A stretch of DNA of 64,000 nt from Undibacterium sp. YM2 (GTDB taxonomy: Bacteria; Pseudomonadota; Gammaproteobacteria; Burkholderiales; Burkholderiaceae_D): the NCBI RefSeq assembly GCF_009937975.1, contig NZ_AP018441.1, positions 6,386,001 through 6,450,000 on the forward strand, written 5' to 3'. A program made the position numbers and the translations under genes. Positions 8,427 to 18,110 of this stretch are shown piece after piece; positions within the stretch are counted from its first letter, which is position 1; the number at the start of each line of letters is the position of its first letter. The notes under the pieces were generated by a model, which worked only from the letters and a program-made list of their open reading frames with translations, had not been told where the DNA came from and did no database searches.

Positions 8427-9386
8427 TCAAGAGGCTGACAGGCAGCGTATAACGGTGTCGTCTACAGCCTTGCCACTGGGCAGGCATTCGCGCAGGGTCT
8501 TCCCGGCTTTGGTCTTGCTGGCGTTCACTGCGCGAGTATCAGGTATCAACCAGCTTTGATAGCGCGGCACAAACACGCCGTCATGCGCATTGCGGAAGCG
8601 AAATGGCAGGGAAATGATGGTACCAGCCTGATTGATCTGCACATGAAAATGCAGATGCGGTGTTGAAGAATAACCACTATTGCCGGACAGAGCGAGTACC
8701 TGCCCGGCCTCGACACGCATACCCGCTTGCACTTGAGCAGAGTGTTGCATGAGATGGAAATAGTCTGCCCAACTGCCATCGTCATGCAGGATGCGCACAT
8801 AATTGGCCCTGTCGATATAAGCTTGCTCTACCCTGCCATCATCGGCGAACTGGCTGACCACTTCCACGACTTGCCCGGCACGCGCTGCCACGACGGTCGT
8901 GCCGATAGGCATATCGATATCAACCGCATAGCGGGTAGCAACCGTATGATGGGTAAACTGCGGGCCGTCGGCAGCCTGCAAAACCTGGAAACCTTGTGGG
9001 GCAACAAAAGGAATCTGATAACTGATGCTGGCATCGTGTTTGGCACTGGGGTCGCCCTGCACTATATGGCTACTGTAATCCATGGTATAGCCAAATTGCC
9101 TGTTGGCGGCGGCGATCTCTACCAGTTCCATGGTCTGGCCGCCCGCCATTTGTGCCTGTATCGGCCAGGGCTTACTCGAAGTCAGGTTGCTGAAGTTGCT
9201 GAGCTGCAGCGTCACTGTCACTGGCATACGGCTGGTATTGGTCGCCAGCAAGGTGTTGGATGACACACCTTTGACAGTTTCGATTTTTACGGGCTCATTG
9301 CGTGCCTGTATGGGCTCTGCAATGCAGAGAGGAGTCACCAGAAAAACTGGTAGCAAAAAAAACGTTGTGCGTGCTGACATGGACAT
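8427..9386 (-). CDS. Secreted M23 family metallopeptidase (LytM-like)
   Basis: 319 aa. N-terminal signal peptide (MSMSARTTFFLLPVFLVTPLCIA). Residues about 30-130 form a beta-rich N-terminal region of unknown role. The C-terminal M23 domain includes the Zn-ligand region (TRYAVDIDMPIGTTVVAA) and the HLHFHVQ motif. M23 enzymes cut peptidoglycan cross-links in the periplasm; whether this copy has catalytic activity or acts as an amidase activator is open, but the visible HxH motif argues for an active site. It is the third gene of a minus-strand group: phosphatase (stop-start overlap) > 76-aa gene > this gene, 5 bp apart. Confidence 0.9.
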   Translation of the reverse strand: MSMSARTTFFLLPVFLVTPLCIAEPIQARNEPVKIETVKGVSSNTLLATNTSRMPVTVTLQLSNFSNLTSSKPWPIQAQMAGGQTMELVEIAAANRQFGYTMDYSSHIVQGDPSAKHDASISYQIPFVAPQGFQVLQAADGPQFTHHTVATRYAVDIDMPIGTTVVAARAGQVVEVVSQFADDGRVEQAYIDRANYVRILHDDGSWADYFHLMQHSAQVQAGMRVEAGQVLALSGNSGYSSTPHLHFHVQINQAGTIISLPFRFRNAHDGVFVPRYQSWLIPDTRAVNASKTKAGKTLRECLPSGKAVDDTVIRCLSAS

Positions 9387-9391
9387 ACGCT

Positions 9392-9622
9392 TCAGCGTGC
9401 AGCACGCCAGATGGTACGACCACCGACATTGATACTCTCAACTTCACCGGTATCGCGCATGCCTTCCAGTACTGTCAATACCAGGGACAAAGGCGGTGCC
9501 ACATCTGGCCAACGTATCCAGAACTGATGTATGCCTTCGGCGGTATCGGCGCTGGCTGGCCGTGTCTGCAGGTAACTGCGTATCGCACTCCTGGCAAATT
9601 CCAGTTCCTGGTCCTGCATCAT
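9392..9622 (-). CDS. Small uncharacterised cytoplasmic protein
   Basis: 76 aa, not recognised. No signal or membrane helix. The layout (N-terminal helix, short Trp-rich segment IHQFWIRWPDVAPP, helix, then a strand pair ending NVGGRTIWR) resembles a small winged-helix fold, which is speculation. Supported as a gene by its tight coupling: its ATG overlaps the phosphatase stop by 4 bp (9619-9622) and it ends 5 bp before the M23 start. Confidence 0.7.
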   Translation of the reverse strand: MMQDQELEFARSAIRSYLQTRPASADTAEGIHQFWIRWPDVAPPLSLVLTVLEGMRDTGEVESINVGGRTIWRAAR

Positions 9623-10113
9623 GCGTCCCTCCGGTCAGCTTCCTGTTGTATGGTGCGTATGAGGCCAGCGCTGGCATCCTCGATATAATCCAGCACCAGG
9701 TCAAAGCCATCCGGCCCGCCATAGTAGGGGTCAGGCACGATTTCGCTGTCACTTTGGCTGGCATAATCCATCATGAGTTTGAGCTTGTGCAGATATTGTA
9801 GTGGGCAGGCAGCTTTCATGCGTGCCAGATTCTCCTTGTCCATGGCCAGCAACAGGTCGAATTTCTCAAAATCATCTGCAGTGAGTTTACGCGCCCTTTG
9901 TTGCGACAAGTCTATGCCACGCCGAGCTGCAAATTGTTGCGAGCGCGGATCAGGTGCCTCACCTATGTGATAGGCATGGGTACCGGCAGAATCGATATGC
10001 AAATCCAGCCCTGCTGCCCCGGCGTGGGCGCGGAATACGCCCTCGGCACTGGGTGAACGGCAAATATTGCCCATGCAGACAAACAGGACAGCCTTGGTAG
10101 CAGAAGTTTTCAT
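9619..10113 (-). CDS. Low-molecular-weight protein-tyrosine phosphatase
   Basis: 164 aa, the normal family length. The P-loop CMGNICR (Cys13 to Arg19, CX5R, followed by S) is at the N-terminus and the general-acid loop VPDPYYGG is near residue 125. These enzymes dephosphorylate phosphotyrosine through a cysteinyl-phosphate intermediate. No BY-kinase or polysaccharide genes are adjacent, so a housekeeping or unknown substrate is more likely than capsule regulation. First gene of the group with the 76-aa protein and M23 peptidase; divergent from the GNAT gene. Confidence 0.93.
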   Translation of the reverse strand: MKTSATKAVLFVCMGNICRSPSAEGVFRAHAGAAGLDLHIDSAGTHAYHIGEAPDPRSQQFAARRGIDLSQQRARKLTADDFEKFDLLLAMDKENLARMKAACPLQYLHKLKLMMDYASQSDSEIVPDPYYGGPDGFDLVLDYIEDASAGLIRTIQQEADRRDA

Positions 10114-10282
10114 TGCCAGCTCAGGGATTTAATATAGGGGAATTAATAAAGAGATAAAATTTTCTATTGCTATTGACATGTTAACACGCTGCCTGGCATG
10201 CGCAAAGCCAGATTCTGGCGCAAGAAACACATGTTATTATTTCAGCCCATCGCCAGCCAGAATTCATCTTACATAGACAGCC

Positions 10283-10843
10283 ATGACAGCAAACGCCGCA
10301 GCAAACACCAACAGCAATACCGCAGACATCTATTTCCGCCCCGCCGTTGATGCCGACGCCGACACTATCGCGGCACTGGTGAACAGTGCCTACCGTGGCG
10401 ACAGCAGCCGCGCGGGATGGACTACGGAAGCCGATTTGTTACAGGGCTCGCGCATATTCCCGCCTGAAGTGCGCGACCTCATCGCCAATCCCGATTCCGT
10501 GATCCTGCTGTGTTTGCAAGGTGAAGACATCATAGGTTGCGTGAATCTGGAAAAAACCGAAGGTGCCGCCTATCTGGGCATGTTTGTGGTGCGCCCTGTG
10601 CTACAGGGTAATGGCATAGGCAAACACTTCATGCAGACTGCTGAAAAGCATGCGCAAAAATTATGGGGCATCAACAAGATATGGATGACCGTCATCAGCG
10701 TCAGGGAAGAACTGATTGCTTACTACGAGCGCCGTGGCTATGTACGCACAGGTCGCTTCAAGCCCTTCCCATCTGATAATGGCAAGGAACAGATGCTGGT
10801 AGAAAACCTGCAGTTTGAAGAGATGGAAAAAATCCTGGACTAG
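10283..10843 (+). CDS. GNAT family N-acetyltransferase
   Basis: 186 aa. GNAT fold visible from the beta4/alpha3 acetyl-CoA loop LGMFVVRPVLQGNGIGKHFM (Q/RxxGxG/A motif is QGNGIG) to the terminal YERRGYVRTGRF motif typical of the family. The first ~15 residues are an Ala/Asn-rich extension that may be partly an overcalled start. Substrate unknown. Ends with a 4-bp convergent overlap with the small membrane protein gene on the other strand. Confidence 0.88.
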   Translation: MTANAAANTNSNTADIYFRPAVDADADTIAALVNSAYRGDSSRAGWTTEADLLQGSRIFPPEVRDLIANPDSVILLCLQGEDIIGCVNLEKTEGAAYLGMFVVRPVLQGNGIGKHFMQTAEKHAQKLWGINKIWMTVISVREELIAYYERRGYVRTGRFKPFPSDNGKEQMLVENLQFEEMEKILD

Positions 10844-11109
10844 GTTTTAGGCTCCTGAGGATAATAAATACTGACGGCGATGGCGATGCAAAAAGCGATG
10901 CCTACGCCGTATAGCAAGCGTATGTCGCTGCCGATGACATAGGGATAAAACATCAGTCCCACAGACAGCCATGTGACACGCTTGTTGGTTTTTTTCCTGC
11001 CATAGTAAAACGCGGCCATACCGAGCAAGCCAAAAACAAAGGCGGCAATCAGGTAGGCGCGGGAAGGCAACAGGCTCCATAACAGCGCCAACAATTCCTG
11101 TTCATCCAT
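10840..11109 (-). CDS. Small inner-membrane protein, uncharacterised
   Basis: 89 aa with three predicted membrane segments (about 15-35, 43-60, 65-83) and a basic loop GRKKTNKR between the first two. Tail-to-tail with the GNAT gene with a 4-bp overlap, and divergent from the TPR-methyltransferase. Not assigned to a family. Confidence 0.7.
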   Translation of the reverse strand: MDEQELLALLWSLLPSRAYLIAAFVFGLLGMAAFYYGRKKTNKRVTWLSVGLMFYPYVIGSDIRLLYGVGIAFCIAIAVSIYYPQEPKT

Positions 11110-11162
11110 AGCATTAGTCCTTGATAAGATAGTCCAGATAGTACAGGAAATTGAACAGTAGA

Positions 11163-12680
11163 ATGAGCAAACAAATCAGCGCAATATTGCAGCAGGCAGT
11201 CGCACTGCACCAGCAAGGCAGGCTGGATGCAGCAGAAGCACTCTACCTGCAGGTTTTACAAAACCAGCCTGAGCATTTTGATGCCTTGCAACTGCTGGGC
11301 GTCATAGCAAAACAACGTGGCGATGCCAGGCTGGCAGTGACACGTCTGCGCGAGGCGATTGCTATCGATGCACAGCAGGCGATTGCGCACGGCAACCTGG
11401 GTGCTGCCTTGCAAGACCTGGGCTTGCCAGAAGAAGCTTTGCTCAGTTATGACCGGGCGCTGCAATTGAAGCCAGACTACGCCATGGCCTGGAATAACCG
11501 TGGCAATACGCTGCGCAGCATGGGCAAACTGGTAGCTGCCCTGCATAATTATGACAAGGCCCTGCGCCTGAATCCCCGCTATACAGAAGCTTTATTAAAC
11601 CGTGGTATCGCGCTGCAGGAAATGGACGAGCACCAGCAAGCCTTGCAAGACTTTGATGAAGCCCTGACATTAAAACCGCAAGATGCAGCCATCCATTTTG
11701 CCCGCGCTTTCAGCCTGCAGTGTTTGCGGCTGGAAGAAGATGCCATCGCAGGGTATGACGTTGTCTTGCATTTGCAGCCTGAGCATACTCAAGCCCTGTG
11801 CAACCGGGGTATCTGCCTGCAAAAAATACAGCGGTTAGCAGCCGCTGCAGACAGTTTTGAACAGGCAATAAAACTCAAACCGAATTACGTCAAGGCGCAT
11901 CTGCAATACGGCAATACTTTACGCCAGATGGGGCAAGACGCTGCTGCCATCGCGGCCTATCAGACAGCAGCAAAACACTGCAAAGATGAGACAGAGCTGG
12001 CACACATCAATTATGCGCTGGCAGCATTGGGCGTGATGGATGCACCCGCAATGTCACCACCCGCCTACATCGCAGATTTGTTTGATCAGTACGCTACGCA
12101 TTTTGATGAGCATTTGCTGAAAGTCTTGCATTATCAAATCCCCGCTTTGCTCGGCAAGGCATTGAGCAAACATGTTAAAGCCGGGCCTGGCAATTATCTG
12201 GACCTTGGTTGTGGCACAGGTTTGTGTGGCACTTATCTGCGGCCAACAGCCTGCAAATTGACAGGCATAGACTTGTCAGAAAAAATGCTGGGCCAGGCCA
12301 GAAAGACAGGCTTGTATGATGAACTGCACTGTGCAGAAATCAGCGACTGGTTGCAAGTACAAGACCAGGATTTTGACCTCATCATGGCTGCCGATGTGTT
12401 TGTCTATATCGGTGCACTCGATACCGTATTTGCTGCGGCCAGCCGTGTCATGCAGGCTGGCGCAGTGCTGGGATTTTCAGTGGAAGCCTCAGTTGAAAAA
12501 ACAGACGAAAACACAGACTACATTTTGCGCTCATCCCAGCGCTATGCCCATAGCTATACCTACCTGCAACGGCTGGCGCATACACATGGATTCAAAATCG
12601 TCGAATCCAGCCAGGAAATTGCACGTCAGGACAGGGGCGAAGATGTACCCGCCCATATCCTGGTCATGATCAAAACCTAA
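11163..12680 (+). CDS. TPR-repeat protein fused to a class I SAM methyltransferase
   Basis: 505 aa from ATG 11163; an in-frame TTG at 11151 sits directly on the AGGAAA and is less likely. Residues ~1-285 are about eight tandem TPR units (for example YDRALQLKPDYAMAWNNRG, YDKALRLNPRYTEALLNRG). The C-terminal third is a methyltransferase with motif I LDLGCGTGLCG and a post-I acid at LTGIDLSEKMLGQA. TPRs probably bind a protein partner whose modification, or that of an associated small molecule, the enzyme carries out; substrate unknown. Similar TPR-methyltransferases are common in Burkholderiales. Confidence 0.88.
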   Translation: MSKQISAILQQAVALHQQGRLDAAEALYLQVLQNQPEHFDALQLLGVIAKQRGDARLAVTRLREAIAIDAQQAIAHGNLGAALQDLGLPEEALLSYDRALQLKPDYAMAWNNRGNTLRSMGKLVAALHNYDKALRLNPRYTEALLNRGIALQEMDEHQQALQDFDEALTLKPQDAAIHFARAFSLQCLRLEEDAIAGYDVVLHLQPEHTQALCNRGICLQKIQRLAAAADSFEQAIKLKPNYVKAHLQYGNTLRQMGQDAAAIAAYQTAAKHCKDETELAHINYALAALGVMDAPAMSPPAYIADLFDQYATHFDEHLLKVLHYQIPALLGKALSKHVKAGPGNYLDLGCGTGLCGTYLRPTACKLTGIDLSEKMLGQARKTGLYDELHCAEISDWLQVQDQDFDLIMAADVFVYIGALDTVFAAASRVMQAGAVLGFSVEASVEKTDENTDYILRSSQRYAHSYTYLQRLAHTHGFKIVESSQEIARQDRGEDVPAHILVMIKT

Positions 12681-12682
12681 GT

Positions 12683-13075
12683 CTAAGCCATCAACAAGAT
12701 GGCGATGCTGGTTCCCATTCCGCCTGCCCACACCAGGGTGCGCAGGGTTCCCTGGTTCATCAGATAGGCCATGATATAGACGATGCGGATGGCGATGAAC
12801 AAGACCGCCAGCTGGTCTATGCGCGCCTGATCAGCATGGGCTTGCTGTGCAAGAACAACCGCAGCAATAAACAGCGGCAGGGCTTCAAAGCCGTTTTGCT
12901 GGGCTGCATTGGCACGCTGCCGCCAGCCACTCAGGTTTTTGGCCCACTCCCTGGGATTATCATTGTCATACCTGCCTTGTTCACGTGGCACTTTCGCCGA
13001 GCCCCCCTTGGCCAGGCCGACTGACACTATCGGTAACAGGCAGGCTGCCAATACGCACCAGTTTGCTATCGTCAT
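12683..13075 (-). CDS. MAPEG family membrane protein
   Basis: 130 aa from ATG 13075, chosen because AGGAGA precedes it; the frame is open further upstream but that extension lacks a membrane-protein character. Four hydrophobic segments and the MAPEG-typical NPREW…A.AAQQNGFEALPLF stretch in the first loop. MAPEG proteins include glutathione-dependent microsomal enzymes, but bacterial members of this short type have no assigned substrate. Ends 2 bp from the convergent TPR-methyltransferase. Confidence 0.85.
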   Translation of the reverse strand: MTIANWCVLAACLLPIVSVGLAKGGSAKVPREQGRYDNDNPREWAKNLSGWRQRANAAQQNGFEALPLFIAAVVLAQQAHADQARIDQLAVLFIAIRIVYIMAYLMNQGTLRTLVWAGGMGTSIAILLMA

Positions 13076-13155
13076 CTTTATCTCCTGGAATAGTGTGAAT
13101 TCAAATTTGAGAATTGCACGATACCAGTAGTCACAACGAGCTGCAGCAAATATTT

Positions 13156-15348
13156 TTACGCCACCAGCATCCATCCTGCCTGCGTCAAAGGCAGGCGGGT
13201 CACAGGCTTGCCACTGGCTGCCAGCAAGGCATTGGCAATAGCCGGGCCTATCGATGGCGGGCCTTCTTCGCCCACGCCTTCCGGCCTGTCACCGGTACTC
13301 ATGACCATGACGTCCAGTACGGGTGTCTGTGCCAGCGTGACCAGACGATAGCTATCAAAATTGCCCTGTTCCACCTGACCATCCTTGAAACTGATTTCGC
13401 CAAACAGGGCAGCAGATAGACCAAACAAGGTGCCACCCATCATCTGCGCCTCAACTGCTTTGGGATTGGCGACAACTCCCGGGTTGATACCAGCGGTAAT
13501 TTTAACCAGACGGAATTGTCCGGGTTTGCTGATCGCAATTTCAACAATATGCGCACTGAACAGGAAGCTATTGCCGTTCATGGCAAAACCACGATAATGC
13601 CCCTTGGGCAAGGGCTTGCTCCAGCCTGCGCGTTCTGCCAGCGCATTCACAAAGGCAAGGGCCTTGGGATTGTGCTGCAACAGACGACGACGGTATTCCA
13701 GGCTGTCCATGCCCGCCTTGCGTGCAGCCTGTTCAAGCGTATGTTCAAGAAAAAAACAGTTTTGCGAATTGCCTACCGAGCGCCAGTAAGAACAGGGGAC
13801 ACCAAAATCAACACGTGTCCAGCGGGTATCGAATAAAGGGAATTTATAAGTGCTGCCGAACCAGCCCATGATATAGGTCCAGTCAAGACCATCCCTGGCC
13901 GGACTATTCGTGACCCGCGTATATTCGAGTAGTGAGGGGCCTGCAGTATCAAGCCGTAAAACCGTGGGCAGATAATCTTTATCCAGCGCCAGTTGCACGC
14001 GGGCAGCGGTGATGGGGCGGTAATAACCAGCCCGCATATCGTTCTCACGCGACCAGATGGTTTTTACGGTGGCACCGGCGGCTTTGGCGATCAAGGCGGC
14101 CTCGATAGCAAAATCATGTTCCAGCCTGCGGCCAAATCCGCCGCCTACATGCTGGGTATGTATCTGTACTTGCTCAGGCTGAAAACCCAGTGCCTTGGCG
14201 ACGCCATTTTGTGTGTCCGTCTGGCTTTGGGTGGATAGCCAGACTTGTGCACCTGCAGCAGTCACTTCAACAGTGGCATTCAGGGGTTCCATCGTTGCAT
14301 GGGCCAGGAAGGGCACATCAAAGCTGGTGTCGATAATGCTACCTGCCTCTTTCATCGCTGTCTCCGCAGCGCCTTCTTTTTGTTTTTTTGGGCGAGGGAA
14401 GAGCTTGCCATCGCCAGCAGCAACTGCCCTCAGCAAGCTGGTGCGCATCTCTGCGGTGTTGATGCTGGCATGCGCACCATCCTGCCATACAGGCTTGAGC
14501 AATTGCACAGCCTTGTGGGCTATCCAGTAACGATCGGCCACCACTGCCACAGCATTCGGCAGATGCACGACCTTGCGTACGCCTTTTACAGCCAGTGCAG
14601 GGCTATCATCCACGCTTTGCAAGCTGCTGCCAAAACGCGGCGCATGCAGGACAACTGCCATCAGCATGCCCGGCCTTTGCACATCGATACCAAACACGGC
14701 ACTGCCATCTACCCGCGCCGGGATGTCGGGGCGTGGTGCTGACTGCCCCAGCACCTTCCAGTCTTTGGGTGATCTGATCACCGGTTTTTCTGGCGGTGTC
14801 AGCGCTGCCGCTGCCTTGATCAAGGCGGTATAGGGCAAGCTGCGGCCTGTGGCAGCATGAGCCACCTGCGCATTGCCTGCGGTGCAATCTTTAACATCGA
14901 CCTGCCATTGCAAGGCTGCCGCCTGCAACAACATTTGCCTTGCTGCTGCACAGGCTGGTGCTATCGTTTCCAATGCAGAATTAAAACCGGCGCTGGCAAA
15001 AGTCGTGATGCCGGGCGGCCATTCCCTGTGGAATTGCTTGACGACGGGTGCATGTTGTATGCGTACATTTGCGATGGGCATCTCCAGTTCTTCTGCCACG
15101 ATCTGGGCAATCGCCGCATGTGTGCCCTGTCCCAGATTGGTGACCGTCGTGTAAGCAGTGACCACACCTGTGCCGTCCATGCTGAGCCAGAAATCAAAGG
15201 GTGAATCAGAGGGTGAGACTGTCTTGCTTGCTTCATCTGCTGCCAGGCTATCAAGCATGGGTATGGTGCTGCTGCCCAGCACCCATGCACCGGCCACCAG
15301 GGAAGATTTAAGAAAATTCCTGCGCGCAGGCGAAGCCAGAGTAGTCAT
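13156..15348 (-). CDS. Molybdopterin-binding large subunit, isoquinoline 1-oxidoreductase beta-like
   Basis: 730 aa from ATG 15348, which overlaps the small-subunit stop by 4 bp; the open frame extends upstream to 15702 but that is antisense-like sequence inside the small subunit. The start is followed by a Tat signal (RRNFLKSS then a hydrophobic stretch). Molybdenum hydroxylase features include [27 protein letters not shown] and the C-terminal [18 protein letters not shown] segment, whose Glu is the catalytic base position in this family. Single-chain ~730 aa size with a separate 2Fe-2S subunit and no FAD subunit is the IorAB/aldehyde-dehydrogenase arrangement. Probably oxidises an N-heterocycle or aldehyde in the periplasm, electrons leaving by a cytochrome not seen here. 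Substrate not determinable. Confidence 0.88.
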   Translation of the reverse strand: MTTLASPARRNFLKSSLVAGAWVLGSSTIPMLDSLAADEASKTVSPSDSPFDFWLSMDGTGVVTAYTTVTNLGQGTHAAIAQIVAEELEMPIANVRIQHAPVVKQFHREWPPGITTFASAGFNSALETIAPACAAARQMLLQAAALQWQVDVKDCTAGNAQVAHAATGRSLPYTALIKAAAALTPPEKPVIRSPKDWKVLGQSAPRPDIPARVDGSAVFGIDVQRPGMLMAVVLHAPRFGSSLQSVDDSPALAVKGVRKVVHLPNAVAVVADRYWIAHKAVQLLKPVWQDGAHASINTAEMRTSLLRAVAAGDGKLFPRPKKQKEGAAETAMKEAGSIIDTSFDVPFLAHATMEPLNATVEVTAAGAQVWLSTQSQTDTQNGVAKALGFQPEQVQIHTQHVGGGFGRRLEHDFAIEAALIAKAAGATVKTIWSRENDMRAGYYRPITAARVQLALDKDYLPTVLRLDTAGPSLLEYTRVTNSPARDGLDWTYIMGWFGSTYKFPLFDTRWTRVDFGVPCSYWRSVGNSQNCFFLEHTLEQAARKAGMDSLEYRRRLLQHNPKALAFVNALAERAGWSKPLPKGHYRGFAMNGNSFLFSAHIVEIAISKPGQFRLVKITAGINPGVVANPKAVEAQMMGGTLFGLSAALFGEISFKDGQVEQGNFDSYRLVTLAQTPVLDVMVMSTGDRPEGVGEEGPPSIGPAIANALLAASGKPVTRLPLTQAGWMLVA

Positions 15349-15830
15349 GCTTTTACCCCTTTCTTGCCTGGCAATGGCTTGAGCCTGGCAGCAGCAGTAT
15401 GTATGGCCGCCCTGACACGCGGATAAGTACCGCAACGGCACAAATTGGTCATGACAGCATCGATTTGCTTGTCGCTGGGATGTGGTGTGGTTTTCAACAA
15501 GGCAGCAGCCGCCATCAGCATGCCTGACTGGCAATAACCACATTGCGGTACCTGATGCTCTATCCAGGCTTGCTGCAGGACATGGCTGCGGTCGGGCGAC
15601 AGGCCTTCTATCGTCGTGATGTTGCGCCCATTCAGGCCTTCTACTGGCACAAGGCAACTGCGTAGCGCCTGACCATCCAGATGTACGGTACAGGCACCAC
15701 ACAGGCCGGCACCGCAGCCAAACTTGGTGCCTGTCAGGCCCAGGTCTTCACGCAGTATCCAGAGCAGGGGAGTATCGCCATCCGCCCGGCATGTGCGTAC
15801 CTGTCCATTCACTTTGAGTTTCACATCCAT
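15345..15830 (-). CDS. 2Fe-2S iron-sulfur subunit of the molybdenum oxidoreductase
   Basis: 161 aa. The N-terminal ferredoxin-type cluster [15 protein letters not shown]…C and the C-terminal helical cluster with CGYCQSGM and [10 protein letters not shown] are both complete, the standard pair of 2Fe-2S sites of xanthine-dehydrogenase-family small subunits. First gene of a two-gene operon: its stop overlaps the large-subunit start (ATGA type). RBS AGGGAAGC before ATG 15830. It has no signal peptide and would be co-exported with the Tat-tagged large subunit. Confidence 0.93.
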   Translation of the reverse strand: MDVKLKVNGQVRTCRADGDTPLLWILREDLGLTGTKFGCGAGLCGACTVHLDGQALRSCLVPVEGLNGRNITTIEGLSPDRSHVLQQAWIEHQVPQCGYCQSGMLMAAAALLKTTPHPSDKQIDAVMTNLCRCGTYPRVRAAIHTAAARLKPLPGKKGVKA

Positions 15831-15983
15831 GTGCTTCCCTTTGCCTTGTCAATTTAAAGCAGAAATTGATTATCTGGCAGCGATAAACTGTCTTGGCAAA
15901 GCTTGTGACGAAACCCCGAAACCCTGTCGCTGCTGCCTTTGTGTACAGGCAAATAAGCTCATACAGACTGCTATACTGCTGCC

Positions 15984-17162
15984 ATGGAAAATGCCCGCCC
16001 AGATACTCCCGCCCTGAACCAGGCTCACCCTCTCACGGCGATCAGCTTGCTCAAGCTTTTGCTGAGCAATATCCTGGTATGGACCAGTTTGTGCGCCATT
16101 GGTGCACTCGGCAATTATGGTGACCTGGTCAAGTACGGAACTACCCAACGCAGCTTTAGCGAAATACTGTGGTTCTGGGTCAGCAGCCATTTGCTGATGA
16201 TGGTGTTCAGTACCTGCCTCTACCTGATCTTCATGCGGTACGAGCGATTTCTCAGCAAGGCGAAGGGCATAGCGCTGGCCTATGCAATCATGCTGCTGTG
16301 CTTTCTACCGCTGGAAGTGATGTATATCGCCATCCTTGACCTGCTCAAGGACAAACCCGGTTTTGGCTTGCAAGATATCGTCAGTACGGCTTTCAATATG
16401 CGTAACTTTACGATTTTCCTCGAATTTGCCTGGTCCACCGGCACCTTCATTGCGGTACTGGCCATCTGTACCTGGCGGCAGGCGCGTGTGCGTGAACTGG
16501 CCTTGCAGCAATCGATGAACGATGTATTGCATCTGCGGCTGGATCTGGAACAGCAAAGGCTGGATGCCTTGCGCGGGCAACTGGAGCCACACTTCATCTT
16601 CAATTGCCTCAATGCCATCAGCGCCCTGGTCAGGAGTGATGACAAGCGCATCGCCCTGACCGGTCTGAACCGCCTCAGTGATTTGCTGCGCTATGCACTG
16701 ACGGCCAGCAGCAGGGATTGGGTAAGCCTGGAAGATGAAATGACCTTCATACGCGATTACCTGGAATTACAAAGACTGCGCTACGGTGCACGCCTGCAGA
16801 TCATCATCGCCGGTGATACCACCAATGTACTGGCAGGCGACTGCCCGCCCTTGCTGCTGCAACCTCTGCTGGAAAACGCCTTGCGCCATGATCTGGATTG
16901 TCACGAAGGCAGCAGCGATATCCGCATGCAATTCAAGCTGGATGGTGAAGAACTCAGTATTAAAGTCAGCAATACCATCAGCTATGGTGTCGCCGCCAAC
17001 CCTGGCCTGGGGCTGGGCTTGCCACAAACCCGCGCCAGGCTGGAATTGATGTATGCCGGACGTGCCAGCATGCATAGTGGCCGCATACAAGATGAGAGAC
17101 AACAGCGCTATGAAGTAGAAATCCGCATGCCCTTGCAGATGCCTGAGAGTGCGACAGCATGA
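15984..17162 (+). CDS. LytS/AlgZ-type sensor histidine kinase
   Basis: 392 aa. About four membrane helices in the first 170 residues (LLLSNILVWTSLCAIGAL, then helices near 60-80, 98-120, 145-165) with no recognisable sensor domain, then a His_kinase module: phospho-acceptor LEPHFIFNCLNAI (about 210), N-box PLLLQPLLENALRHD and a glycine loop GLGLGLPQTRARL. The gene overlaps its response regulator by 4 bp. Divergent from the molybdoenzyme small subunit across 153 bp. Ligand unknown. Confidence 0.92.
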   Translation: MENARPDTPALNQAHPLTAISLLKLLLSNILVWTSLCAIGALGNYGDLVKYGTTQRSFSEILWFWVSSHLLMMVFSTCLYLIFMRYERFLSKAKGIALAYAIMLLCFLPLEVMYIAILDLLKDKPGFGLQDIVSTAFNMRNFTIFLEFAWSTGTFIAVLAICTWRQARVRELALQQSMNDVLHLRLDLEQQRLDALRGQLEPHFIFNCLNAISALVRSDDKRIALTGLNRLSDLLRYALTASSRDWVSLEDEMTFIRDYLELQRLRYGARLQIIIAGDTTNVLAGDCPPLLLQPLLENALRHDLDCHEGSSDIRMQFKLDGEELSIKVSNTISYGVAANPGLGLGLPQTRARLELMYAGRASMHSGRIQDERQQRYEVEIRMPLQMPESATA

Positions 17163-17953
17163 ACAATATTCGTACACTGATTGTCGATGATGAAGAACCC
17201 GGGCGGGCCAACCTGCGCTATGCCTTGCAGGATCACCCAGCCTGGAGCATCGTCGCTGAATGCGCAAATGTCGCCACGGCGCGTGAAGCACTTGATGCCT
17301 GTGCTGTCGATGTCATTTTTCTCGATATACAAATGCCACGCGAAACCGGCCTGATACTGGCACGTGAACTGAGTACCCAGGCAACACCACCGCTGGTGAT
17401 TTTTGTCACCGCCTTCAACGCCCATGCGATAGAAGCCTTTGACCTGCACGCGCTGGATTACCTGCTGAAACCTTTTGACGATGAGCGTCTGGCACTATCG
17501 CTGGAACGTGCTGCTGCCATGCTCACCCAGCGCCAGCAAGCCAGTTATGCGCAAGCCATGAGCCAGTATGTCAAAGCTGAGGATGAGGCAAAAAAAGAAC
17601 AGCCGGCTTACTGGCAACAAGTCAGCGTGCGCTCGGTAGGCCGCATAGAGTGCATACAGCTGGCAGATGTCTTATGGATAGAAGCGGCAGGAAATTACAT
17701 GCAATTGCATCTGGGGCAGAGACAGGTATTGCACAGGGTGGCACTGAGTCAGCTCGAAAAACATCTTGATCCGGCGCACTTCATGCGTGTTCATCGCAGT
17801 GCCATCGTGCGCTGTGACCAGCTCAGTCAGCTTGAGGTATTGGGAGATGGGGTGTATCAATTGGTGCTCGCCAGTCAGGACAAAGTCCCGGTCAGCGAGC
17901 GCTATGTTGCCGAGGTCAGGCGACGCATGCATGATGGCTTGCGGACGACCTGA
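17159..17953 (+). CDS. LytTR-type response regulator
   Basis: 264 aa. Receiver domain (1-~120) with the acidic pair VDDEEP, phospho-acceptor Asp in VIFLDIQMP, the FVTAF switch Thr and LLKPF Lys. The C-terminal LytTR DNA-binding domain (~160-258) is recognisable from GRIECIQLADVLWIEAAGNYMQLHL and FMRVHRSAIVR. Translationally coupled to the upstream histidine kinase. Targets unknown; the adjacent molybdoenzyme operon and M13 peptidase are possible, without direct evidence. Confidence 0.93.
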   Translation: MNNIRTLIVDDEEPGRANLRYALQDHPAWSIVAECANVATAREALDACAVDVIFLDIQMPRETGLILARELSTQATPPLVIFVTAFNAHAIEAFDLHALDYLLKPFDDERLALSLERAAAMLTQRQQASYAQAMSQYVKAEDEAKKEQPAYWQQVSVRSVGRIECIQLADVLWIEAAGNYMQLHLGQRQVLHRVALSQLEKHLDPAHFMRVHRSAIVRCDQLSQLEVLGDGVYQLVLASQDKVPVSERYVAEVRRRMHDGLRTT

Positions 17954-17967
17954 CATCTTTTTTTCTT

Positions 17968-18110
17968 AAAACCTGTTTACGATCTGTAGCGAGCGTGCGT
18001 CAGCGGGGTGAAGAGCAGCGCAAAAAGCGGAATGTACTCTAGTACATGAGCATTTTGAGCAGCACATGAGTCCCGATCACGCTCGCGCAGTAAGATCGTA
18101 AGCAGGTTTT
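17968..18110. repeat. ERIC-like long imperfect palindrome between convergent genes
   Basis: About 143 bp with outer arms 17968-17985 and 18093-18110 that match in 17 of 18 positions when inverted (AAAACCTGTTTACGATCT against AGATCGTAAGCAGGTTTT). Inner arms GCGAGCGTG (17989-17997) and CACGCTCGC (18078-18086) continue the stem, and a small central palindrome TGTACT-CT-AGTACA (18033-18046 region) makes the tip. The right arm abuts the stop codon of the M13 peptidase gene at 18111. Size and shape recall enterobacterial ERIC elements. Probably a dispersed intergenic repeat that also serves as a bidirectional terminator. Confidence 0.7.

Noticed and set aside
15349..15702. N-terminal extension of the molybdoenzyme large subunit
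   Set aside because: Overlaps the small-subunit gene in another frame and lacks family sequence; the Tat signal after ATG 15348 marks the true start.
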